Of a DNA stretch of 12,079 bases, positions 1-8,000 are shown in pieces. The notes under the pieces were generated by a model. The model had not been told where the DNA came from. It saw only the letters and a program-made list of their open reading frames with translations, and did not search any database. Numbering within the stretch: the stretch's first letter is position 1; the number at the start of each line of letters is the position of its first letter. Source of the stretch: JBDTCS01 sp039923455 (GTDB lineage Bacteria; Bacteroidota; Ignavibacteria; Palsa-1295). The stretch is taken from positions 1 to 12,079 of the forward strand of contig JBDTCS010000102.1 of assembly GCA_039923455.1 (NCBI GenBank). Direction: 5' to 3'. Both the position numbers and the translations under genes were made by a program.

Positions 1-2
1 TC

Positions 3-188
3 TCAGGCCTATCGGAGAATATCCTAAGTGTCACCGTCGAGAATATTCTCGGCAAAACCATCGCCGAGTTCACTCATCCAGAATCTCCCAGCCTCAAGCT
101 CGATCTCTCGCAGCAACCCCCCGGCACATACTTCGCCAGATTCGTAACAGCCGGCGCGGTGGTGGTGAGGAAAATCACTCTGAAATAA
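3..188 (+). CDS. C-terminal end of a T9SS-secreted protein (type A sorting domain), partial
   Basis: This frame is open from the left edge and gives 61 residues before TAA. The tail reads as a Por/T9SS type A sorting domain: a beta-rich stretch with the 'ENILGKTI' element (the family's 'D.LGR.V' position), then 'LDLSQQPPGTYFARF' (the family's 'LDLS.LP.G.Y..R' position), and finally a basic-hydrophobic end 'VVVRKITLK' at the stop. In Bacteroidota and relatives, such domains direct proteins across the outer membrane through the type IX secretion system and are cleaved at the cell surface. The functional part of the protein lies outside the window, so its activity is unknown. No clear terminator follows. 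The gene is on the same strand as rpoB but about 900 bases away, so co-transcription is doubtful. The sorting-domain call is from motif recognition and is fairly secure; the cargo identity cannot be given. Confidence 0.8.
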   Translation, partial: SGLSENILSVTVENILGKTIAEFTHPESPSLKLDLSQQPPGTYFARFVTAGAVVVRKITLK

Positions 189-879
189 ATACACCGCGAC
201 GAGTATTAGCTCGAAACTCAACAGGGGGTTGATATCGTGTGGATTACTCCGTTGATAACTTCGCTGTTGAATTCAGGGCGGTTTCGGCGGTTCGGAGAGA
301 AGTTTAGGGGCATTTTGAAACATCGGCTCCATTTGGATCGTTTAAAGAAAAAGCAAGCCCACATTCGCGGTTTATGCTTTTCTTCCCGCTAATCATTCGA
401 AGTTATCCACCAGCATCATTCGATCTCGTTGCGAGGGAAAGCAGGCGTTTACTTGTCCCAACGAGAATTTGATAAAAGCCGGAATTTTTTGTAATGATTT
501 CCAGTTCTGACGGCACGCGAAAACCAGGAATTTTTCATAGAATTCCAATTTTAGTGTGGCCAGCCAGGCAAAGCGTGGGGCTTAAAATGGCGAAATCCGC
601 TTGTATTTAGCAATATTCAAGCGCCGGGACAGCAACGATGATACTATCAATTAGCTGTTCGCGTGCGCGGGAGTTAGGAGCTTTTTCAGGCACAAACAGA
701 TAGAATACTTTGCTCAAAAGATGCATGGATGAGCGATCATCCGTTCGCGGGATTACCCCTGTCCCTGTTTTTTGCTGTACATCATCCCATTTTTCGGTTT
801 TTTTCGCTTTGGGTTTCCCAATTAGCGGAAATTTTGCGTCCAATTCCGGGCAGCAAAACCTCCAGACCGAATCTTACTC
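189..879. other. Gene-poor intergenic stretch upstream of rpoB
   Basis: About 690 bases with no convincing gene. The composition is more T-rich than the flanking coding DNA, and all frames are broken into short pieces. The longest open stretch is on the - strand (about 607-875), but it has no good start and no recognisable domain. A short inverted repeat, GGAATT with an 8-base loop and AATTCC, sits at 527-546 and lacks a T-run. A longer imperfect one (AAGAAAAAGC against GCTTTTCTT) sits near 345-385. A single near-match to a DnaA box (TTATCCACC) near 403 stands alone. The expected rplJ-rplL genes are not here. Confidence 0.6.
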
Positions 880-908
880 TTTAGAAATTCAGACCTAACG
901 TCTATATA
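880..908 (+). promoter_or_regulatory. Possible sigma70-type promoter for rpoBC
   Basis: TTTAGA at 880-885 matches the -35 consensus at 4 of 6 positions. It is separated by 17 bases from TATATA at 903-908, which resembles a -10 box. Transcription would start near 915 and leave a leader of about 175 bases before rpoB. No copy of the Bacteroidota-type -7 motif (TAnnTTTG) was found nearby. The match is moderate, and AT-rich hexamers occur by chance, so this is a candidate only. Confidence 0.3.
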
Positions 909-910
909 TG

Positions 911-1053
911 CTTACCCATTTGTGGTAAGTTGATTAGCGCCTCGCGCTAAGATTTTAGCGAGACCCCACGTCTTGCGCCGAGAGAGAACCAAAAAAAGTG
1001 TATCCGCCAGCGCGGAAAGAAATTAAAGAACCCGTGAATCGCAACCGATTCAT
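911..1053 (+). promoter_or_regulatory. Structured 5' leader of rpoB with a series of inverted repeats
   Basis: Several perfect inverted repeats lie in the ~180 bases before rpoB. CTTACC/GGTAAG is at 911-929 (7-base loop). TTAGCGC-CTC-GCGCTAA is at 934-950. CGCTAA-GATT-TTAGCG is at 945-960, sharing its left arm with the previous one. TCCGC-CAGC-GCGGA is at 1003-1016. TGAATCG-CAAC-CGATTCA is at 1035-1052, extendable by a G-U pair. None is followed by a T-run, so none is an ordinary terminator. Placement suggests a folded mRNA leader that could control rpoBC. No known riboswitch or ribosomal-protein leader was recognised. The repeats are seen directly; the regulatory role is inferred. Confidence 0.5.
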
Positions 1054-1089
1054 ACCGCATCAGTAGAATTTCGAAAGCAACAAATACAA

Positions 1090-4000
1090 ATGGCGAAATC
1101 TAAAAAGACGAACCGTGCACCACTGCTCAACGATGCACACGTTGCCGAAAGCGGCCGCATAACATTCTCCAAGATTCCAAGAGACTACGAACTGCCCGAT
1201 CTGCTTGATGTGCAGTTGCAGTCGTTTCAGGAATTCTTGCAGGCTGGCGTTCCGCTTTCCGATCGTATCACGACCGGACTGGAGTCGGTGTTTCAGCTGA
1301 ACTTTCCGATCATCGATTCACGCGAGACGTTCGTGCTCGAGTATCTCGATTATCGTTTGGAGAAGCCACGCTACAATGTGATCGAGTGCCAAGAGCGCGG
1401 ACTCACATTCAGTGTGCCGCTGAAGGCTCGCCTGCGTCTTTCGTCGAAGAATCAGGACGAGGGTTCGGAAGATTTTATTGAGACCGTTGAGCAGGAAGTC
1501 TTCTTAGGCAATCTGCCTATGATGACCGATCGCGGTACCTTCATTATCAATGGCGCTGAGCGCGTTGTTGTTTCGCAGTTACATCGTTCACCCGGTGTGT
1601 TCTTTGCCGAGAGCTTGCATCCGAACGGTACGACGATTTATTCGGGTCGCGTAATTCCATTCCGCGGAAGTTGGGTAGAGTTTACGACCGACATCAATAA
1701 TGTGATGTGGGCCTACATCGATCGTAAGAAGAAATTCCCGGTCACGATGTTGCTTCGTGCGCTTGGATATTCGAGCGACGAAGATATTCTTCAGCTCTTT
1801 GGTCTGATGGAAGATGTGCAAATCAAGAAAGTGGATCTGAATGATTACGTTGGTCGCGCAATCGGCGCCGACGTTATCGATATGAACACCGGCGAAATTT
1901 TTCTTTCGAAGGATTCTACCTTCGCCGAAGAACACATCGAGCGTTTGCAGCAGAGCGGACTCAAGACGGTGAAGTTCTTGGATCTCGAAGAGACCGGCGG
2001 TGCTGTTATTCTCAACACGATCGGTAAAGATCCATCGCGTTCGACCGACGATGCATTCGAGTCGATCTATCGCGTCATGCGTTCGAGCGAAGCACCGGAT
2101 CTTGAAGCAGCACGTGGCTTGCTCGATAAGCTCTTCTTCAATCAGAAGCGTTATGATCTCGGACTCGTCGGACGTATTCGTCTCAACCAAAAGCTCGGTG
2201 TCGAAATTCCGAACGAGACGACGACACTTACGAAAGAAGATATCGTTGAGATTCTAAAGTACATCATTCGTCTTCAACTCGGCAAGGCTTCGGTCGATGA
2301 TATCGATCACTTGGGCAATCGTCGCGTACGTACAGTCGGTGAGCAGCTTGCACAGCAGTTCAATATCGGTCTTGCACGTATGGCTCGCACCATTCGCGAG
2401 CGTATGTCGATCCATGATGAGAAGGTCGGACCGGCGGATCTTGTGAACGCACGTACGATCACTTCGGTGATCAACACGTTCTACGGTACGAATCAGCTCT
2501 CGCAGTTCATGGATCAAACGAATCCACTTGCGGAGATGACGCACAAGCGTCGTATGTCGGCTCTCGGACCAGGCGGACTCACACGTGAGCGTGCAGGATT
2601 CGAAGTTCGAGATGTTCATTATACACACTACGGCCGTCTTTGCCCGATCGAAACGCCGGAAGGTCCGAACATCGGATTGATTTCTTCGCTCGCGGTTTAT
2701 TCGCGCATCAACAAGTTCGGTTTTCTTGAGACGCCATATCGCGAAGTCAAGAACGGTAAGGTCTCGCGAGAGATCATGTATCTTTCTGCCGATGATGAAG
2801 AAGATAAGATTATCGCGCAGGCAAATGCACCACTCGATGAGAAGGGACATTTTATCGGGGATCGTATCAGTTCACGTCAATACGGTGACTTCATCGTTGT
2901 TGCACCGGACGTGATTCAGTTCATGGACGTTGCACCTTCGCAGATCGTATCTGCTGCTGCTGCACTCGTACCGTTCCTCGAGCATGATGACGCCAACCGT
3001 GCATTGATGGGCTCGAACATGCAACGCCAGGCTGTTCCGCTGTTGCGTCCTGAGGCACCACTTGTCGGAACAGGATTTGAAGGCAAGATCGCACGCGATA
3101 GTCGCGCACTTATCATCGCTGAGCGTGATGGTGTTGTTGATTACGTCGATTCAAGTCGCATCGTGATGATGTATGACGACGAAGGCACACGTGACGAAAT
3201 TCTTTCGAGCTTCGATGATCGCCGCAGACGCGAGTACAAGCTTACAAAGTTTTTCCGTACAAACCAAGACACTTCGATCAACCAACGTCCGGTCGTAAAG
3301 CAAGGTCAGCGCGTTGTAAAAGGCTATGTGCTTGCAGATTCTTCATCGACCGATGGTGGTGAACTTGCACTCGGACGTAACGTGCTCGTTGCGTTCATGC
3401 CATGGAGAGGTTATAACTTCGAAGATGCTATCGTTATTTCTGAACGTGTAGTCTCCGAAGATATTTACACCTCGATCCATATTGAAGAATTCGAACTGCA
3501 CGTACGCGATACCAAGCGTGGTGAAGAAGAGTTGACGCGTGAAATTCCGAACGTTTCGGAAGAAGCGACAAAAGATCTTGACGAAAGCGGAGTCATTCGT
3601 ATCGGCGCAGAAGTAAAAGAAGGAGACATTCTCATCGGAAAGATCACACCGAAGGGTGAGACCGATCCGACACCGGAAGAAAAACTGTTGCGTGCAATCT
3701 TCGGTGATAAGGCCGGCGATGTGAAGGATGCTTCGATGAAGGCACCTCCCGGAATCAAGGGCGTCATCGTCGATACAAAACTCTTTTCGCGCAAGGGCGT
3801 CAAGAAGGAAGGCGAAGAAAAACGCGAAGAGAAGCGCCGCCTCGATCACATCGAAAAGACCTACAAAGAGCAGTTGGACGATGCAAATCGTAAGCTTGCC
3901 GAAAAACTTTTGAAGGTTACCGATGGTGAGACGAGTGCAGGTATTCGTGATCTCGATGGTGCTACCGTTATTCGTGGTGGCAGCGCAATCAAGCACGAAA

Positions 4001-4911
4001 CATTCTTCACGCGTTTGGATGATCTCGAAAAACTCAGCGTAGGTAATGACTGGGTGGATGATCGTCGCAAGTCGAATTTGATTCGCAAGATCTATGAAGG
4101 TTACTGGATCAAGCGCGAAGATATAGATGCCGATGTTCGTCGTGAGAAATCCAAAGTTGGATTGGGCGATGAACTTCAGCCTGGTATTATGCAGATGGCG
4201 AAAGTATATGTTGCCAAGAAGCGTAAGCTTTCGGTCGGTGACAAGATGGCAGGTCGTCACGGTAACAAGGGCGTCGTTGCGAAGATCGTCCCACAACAGG
4301 ATATGCCGTTCCTTCCGGACGGAACACCTGTGGATATCGTGCTCAATCCGCTTGGTGTACCAAGTCGTATGAATATCGGCCAGCTTTATGAGACTGCACT
4401 TGGCTTTGTTGCTTCGACATTTGGTTGCAAGTTCGAAACACCGATCTTCGATGGTGCGCATTGGGACGATGTGAAGGGTTACCTGACTGCCGCGGATCTC
4501 GATGTCGAGGCTCGTACGGTTGTCTATGATGGTCGTAGCGGCGAACGTTTCGATCAAAAGGTAACGGTTGGACAGATCTATATGATGAAGCTGTCGCATC
4601 TTGTCGATGACAAGATCCACGCACGCTCGATCGGACCTTACTCGCTTATCACGCAGCAGCCGCTTGGTGGTAAGGCACAGTTCGGTGGTCAGCGTTTTGG
4701 AGAAATGGAAGTGTGGGCACTCGAAGCGTATGGCGCAGCGCATGCACTCCAGGAAATCCTGACGGTGAAGTCGGATGACGTACCTGGTCGTTCGAAGGTA
4801 TACGAGTCGATCGTCAAAGGCGAGAACATGCCTGAGCCGAGCGTACCGGAATCCTTCAGCGTACTTGTGCGCGAGCTGCAAGGCTTGGCGCTCGAAGTTC
4901 GCATCGACTAA
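1090..4911 (+). CDS. rpoB: DNA-directed RNA polymerase subunit beta
   Basis: The 1273-residue protein is the beta subunit of RNA polymerase, which with beta-prime forms the catalytic core that transcribes all genes. The N-terminal protrusion and lobe contain 'GTFIINGAERVVVSQLHRSPG'-type blocks near residues 150-170. The rifampicin-binding segment lies around residues 466-495, with the wild-type equivalents of E. coli D516, H526 and S531 present as D475, H485 and S490, so no resistance change is visible. The conserved 'MAGRHGNKG' block is at 1053-1061. The C-terminal clamp segment, with 'GGKAQFGGQRFGEMEVWAL', is intact to the end. A charged, probably coiled-coil stretch near 904-940 corresponds to the variable beta insert before the 'GDKMAG' region. 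The protein is somewhat shorter than E. coli RpoB (1342). The chosen ATG gives the expected N-terminus (MAKSKKT...). There is no Shine-Dalgarno sequence; the start is preceded by an A-rich stretch. rpoC follows 137 bases downstream, presumably in the same transcript. Confidence 0.99.
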   Translation: MAKSKKTNRAPLLNDAHVAESGRITFSKIPRDYELPDLLDVQLQSFQEFLQAGVPLSDRITTGLESVFQLNFPIIDSRETFVLEYLDYRLEKPRYNVIECQERGLTFSVPLKARLRLSSKNQDEGSEDFIETVEQEVFLGNLPMMTDRGTFIINGAERVVVSQLHRSPGVFFAESLHPNGTTIYSGRVIPFRGSWVEFTTDINNVMWAYIDRKKKFPVTMLLRALGYSSDEDILQLFGLMEDVQIKKVDLNDYVGRAIGADVIDMNTGEIFLSKDSTFAEEHIERLQQSGLKTVKFLDLEETGGAVILNTIGKDPSRSTDDAFESIYRVMRSSEAPDLEAARGLLDKLFFNQKRYDLGLVGRIRLNQKLGVEIPNETTTLTKEDIVEILKYIIRLQLGKASVDDIDHLGNRRVRTVGEQLAQQFNIGLARMARTIRERMSIHDEKVGPADLVNARTITSVINTFYGTNQLSQFMDQTNPLAEMTHKRRMSALGPGGLTRERAGFEVRDVHYTHYGRLCPIETPEGPNIGLISSLAVYSRINKFGFLETPYREVKNGKVSREIMYLSADDEEDKIIAQANAPLDEKGHFIGDRISSRQYGDFIVVAPDVIQFMDVAPSQIVSAAAALVPFLEHDDANRALMGSNMQRQAVPLLRPEAPLVGTGFEGKIARDSRALIIAERDGVVDYVDSSRIVMMYDDEGTRDEILSSFDDRRRREYKLTKFFRTNQDTSINQRPVVKQGQRVVKGYVLADSSSTDGGELALGRNVLVAFMPWRGYNFEDAIVISERVVSEDIYTSIHIEEFELHVRDTKRGEEELTREIPNVSEEATKDLDESGVIRIGAEVKEGDILIGKITPKGETDPTPEEKLLRAIFGDKAGDVKDASMKAPPGIKGVIVDTKLFSRKGVKKEGEEKREEKRRLDHIEKTYKEQLDDANRKLAEKLLKVTDGETSAGIRDLDGATVIRGGSAIKHETFFTRLDDLEKLSVGNDWVDDRRKSNLIRKIYEGYWIKREDIDADVRREKSKVGLGDELQPGIMQMAKVYVAKKRKLSVGDKMAGRHGNKGVVAKIVPQQDMPFLPDGTPVDIVLNPLGVPSRMNIGQLYETALGFVASTFGCKFETPIFDGAHWDDVKGYLTAADLDVEARTVVYDGRSGERFDQKVTVGQIYMMKLSHLVDDKIHARSIGPYSLITQQPLGGKAQFGGQRFGEMEVWALEAYGAAHALQEILTVKSDDVPGRSKVYESIVKGENMPEPSVPESFSVLVRELQGLALEVRID

Positions 4912-4922
4912 ACGGCTTTTGC

Positions 4923-4952
4923 GGAAGACGATTCTTGAAGGAGTCGTCTTCC
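4923..4952 (+). promoter_or_regulatory. 13-bp intercistronic hairpin between rpoB and rpoC
   Basis: Arms GGAAGACGATTCT and GGAGTCGTCTTCC pair over 13 positions (11 Watson-Crick, 2 G-U) around a TGAA tetraloop, starting 11 bases after the rpoB stop. The next bases are CACACTGCG and then an A-run, not a T-run, so it is not an intrinsic terminator on the + strand. The - strand side also lacks a T-run. It may be an mRNA processing or stability element, or a partial attenuator setting the rpoB:rpoC ratio. The structure is seen directly; the function is inferred. Confidence 0.6.
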
Positions 4953-5048
4953 ACACTGCGAAGAAAAAAGTTTGAGGCCGGTGTGCCTAATGCAATCGGC
5001 AGAAGAGAAGAGATAAAAGTTTTACAGATTCGATATTAGAATATTTTT

Positions 5049-8000
5049 ATGGCATACAATCTTCCACAAGATACTCCGCTCAGAAATTTTGCGAGGATCT
5101 CGGTTGGCTTGGCGAGTTCGGAATCGATTCTCGCACGTAGTCACGGAGAAGTAACGAAGCCTGAGACGATCAACTACCGTTCGTATCGTCCGGAAAAAGA
5201 TGGTCTCTTTTGCGAGAAGATCTTCGGACCTACGCGTGATTGGGAATGTTACTGCGGTAAGTATAAGCGTATTCGTTACAAAGGCATTATCTGCGATCGT
5301 TGCGGCGTAGAAGTCACGACAAAGTCTGTTCGTCGCGAACGTGCCGGACATATTTCGCTCGCAGTGCCGGTCGTACACATTTGGTATTTCCGTTCGTTGC
5401 CGAACAAGATCGGTCACATTCTCGGAATTCCTACGAAGGATCTCGAGAAGATCGTGTATTATGAATCATACGCTGTTGTGAATGCAGGTCCTACAGGTCT
5501 GCCGATCAAGCATTTGTTGACGGAAGAAGAATATTTCCGCGTGCTCGATTCACTTCCGGCCGGCAATCAGGAATTGCACACGGATGATCCGAACAAGTTC
5601 ATCGCTGCAATCGGTGGTGAGGCAGTAAAAGAATTGTTGCGACGCACCGACATCGAAGCGCTTTCGGTCGATCTTCGTCGTGCAGCTCGTGAGGAGACTT
5701 CGCAGTTGAAGCGTCAAGAGGCGCTCAAGCGTTTGCGCACTGTCGAAGCATTCCGTGAAGAAGAGGGCAAGCCGCAGAATAATCCGGAGTGGATGGTGCT
5801 TGACACCGTGCCGGTTATTCCTCCGGAGCTTCGCCCGCTTGTTCCTTTGGAAGGTGGACGTTTTGCGACAAGTGATCTGAACGATCTCTATCGCCGTGTG
5901 ATCATTCGTAATAATCGCCTAAAGCGCTTGATGGATATCAAGGCGCCGGAAGTTATTTTGCGCAATGAGAAGCGTATGCTTCAGGAGTCTGTCGATTCGT
6001 TGTTCGATAACTCACGCCGTGTTGCGGCAGTGCGTTCGGATAACTCTCGCGCACTCAAGTCGCTTTCGGATACACTCAAAGGTAAGCAGGGTCGCTTCCG
6101 TCAGAACTTGCTCGGAAAGCGCGTTGATTATTCTGGTCGTTCGGTTATCGTCGTAGGACCTGAACTCAAGTTGCACGAGTGTGGACTTCCGAAGGAGATG
6201 GCTGTCGAACTCTTCAAGCCGTTCATCATTCGCAAGCTCATCGAGCGCGGAATTGTAAAGACTGTAAAGTCGGCAAAGAAAGTTGTTGAGCGCAAGACAA
6301 CCGAAGTATGGGATATCCTTGAGTCGATCATCGACGGACATCCTATCATGCTTAACCGTGCACCAACGTTGCACAGACTTGGTATTCAGGCGTTTCAACC
6401 ACGCTTGGTCGAAGGTCGCGCGTTGCAAATTCATCCACTTGTGTGTACCGCTTTCAACGCCGATTTTGACGGTGATCAGATGGCTGTGCACGTGCCGCTT
6501 TCGTACGAAGCGCAGCTCGAGTGCTCGATCCTCTTGCTCTCTTCGCACAATATTATCTCGCCACAGAATGGTGAGCCGATTGCTGTGCCTTCGCAGGACA
6601 TGGTTCTTGGAGCCTACTATCTTACGAAGCATCGCAAGAACGTAATGGGCGAAGGCAAGCTCTTCGGCAGTGCGAAAGAAGTAATCATTGCGTATAATCT
6701 TGGCCGACTCGATCTTCATGCGAAGATCATGGTTCGTATCAAGGGCAATCGCATTGAGACGACTACCGGCCGTGTGATCTTTAACGAGATCGTACCGGAA
6801 GAACTTGGATACCTGAACGAGTTGCTTACAAAGAAGCGCTTGCGTCAGATTATCGCGATGACGTTCCGTGCTGTTGGCAACTTGAAGACGGTCGAATTCC
6901 TTGATCGTTTGAAAGAACTTGGATTCGGATTTGCTACGAAGGGTGGACTCTCCGTATCGCTGTATGATATCGTTGTTCCGAAAGAGAAGGACGAGATCAT
7001 CGCGAAAGCGCAGAAGCAAGTCGATGATGTTCAGGATAAATACTTGAACGGTTTCATCACAACCGGTGAGCGTTATAATAAGGTTATTGATATCTGGACG
7101 CGCGCAACAAATCGCACGGCAGACAAATTGTTCGATGCACTCGCACACGATCGCGATGGTTTCAATCCTCTCTATATGATGGTTGACTCCGGAGCTCGTG
7201 GATCGAAAGAGCAGGTTCGTCAGCTCGCAGGTATGCGCGGATTGATGGCTAAGCCGCAGAAGTCTCTTTCGGGACAGACGGGTGAGCTCATCGAAAATCC
7301 GATCATCTCGAACTTCCATGAAGGCTTGTCGATCCTTGAGTACTTTATCTCCACACACGGAGCTCGTAAGGGACTTGCAGATACAGCTTTGAAGACGGCT
7401 GATGCCGGATACCTGACGCGTCGTTTGATCGATGCTGCACAGGACGCGATTATCGCACTCTATGATTGCGGTACGATCGACGAAGAAGTCACAGCGCGTA
7501 TCGCATCGACTTCTATCGAGACCGTTCTGATTCGTTCGGTACTTACTTGCGAAGCACGCCGCGGTGTGTGCGCACTTTGCTACGGTCGCAACCTCACGAC
7601 GCATAAACTCGTCGAGATGGGTGAAGCTGTTGGTATCGTTGCAGCGCAGTCGATTGGTGAGCCGGGTACGCAGCTTACGCTTCGTACATTCCACACGGGT
7701 GGAACGGCATCGCTTATCGCGCAGCAATCGCAGGTCACTTCGAAGTTCGAAGGTACGATTCAGTTTGAAGGCATGAAGGTTCTGAAGAACCCTGATGCAG
7801 AAATGATCGTCATGAGCCGTTCGGGCGTCGTGAATATTTTGGACACGGATAATCGCGCGATCGCAAAGTTCGATGTATCCTACGGTTCGAAGATTTTTGT
7901 GGCCAATCAGCAGAAAGTAGTGAAGGGCGATTTGCTTTATGAGCAGGATCCATACAACGCGGTGATCATCAGTGAGCACGCGGGTACGATCCGTTTCAAA

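Noticed and set aside
403..411. DnaA-box-like TTATCCACC
   Set aside because: It has one mismatch from the consensus, and no cluster or AT-rich unwinding region surrounds it, so it does not indicate an origin.
586..598. 13-base match between the region near 587 and the rpoB start (AAATGGCGAAATC)
   Set aside because: A match of this length is expected about once by chance in a 12-kb window, and flanking bases do not extend it, so it is not evidence of a duplicated rpoB start.
494..608. Short + strand frame of about 38 codons starting at an ATG near 494
   Set aside because: There is no ribosome-binding site and no recognisable domain, and it is short enough to arise by chance.
607..877. - strand open frame of about 90 codons (78 residues from a TTG at 843)
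   Set aside because: It has only a TTG start without a ribosome site and shows no domain. An equally poor + strand frame overlaps it. It may be chance or a decayed remnant, so it is not called as a gene.
4923..4952. Hairpin after rpoB considered as a terminator
   Set aside because: It is followed by CACACTGCG and an A-run, not T's, on the + strand, and there is no T-run on the - strand either.
3343..4956. Long - strand open frame (537 codons) opposite rpoB
   Set aside because: It is a shadow caused by rpoB codon bias. Its Arg/Thr/Ile-rich translation has no domain, and the + strand encodes an essential conserved protein.
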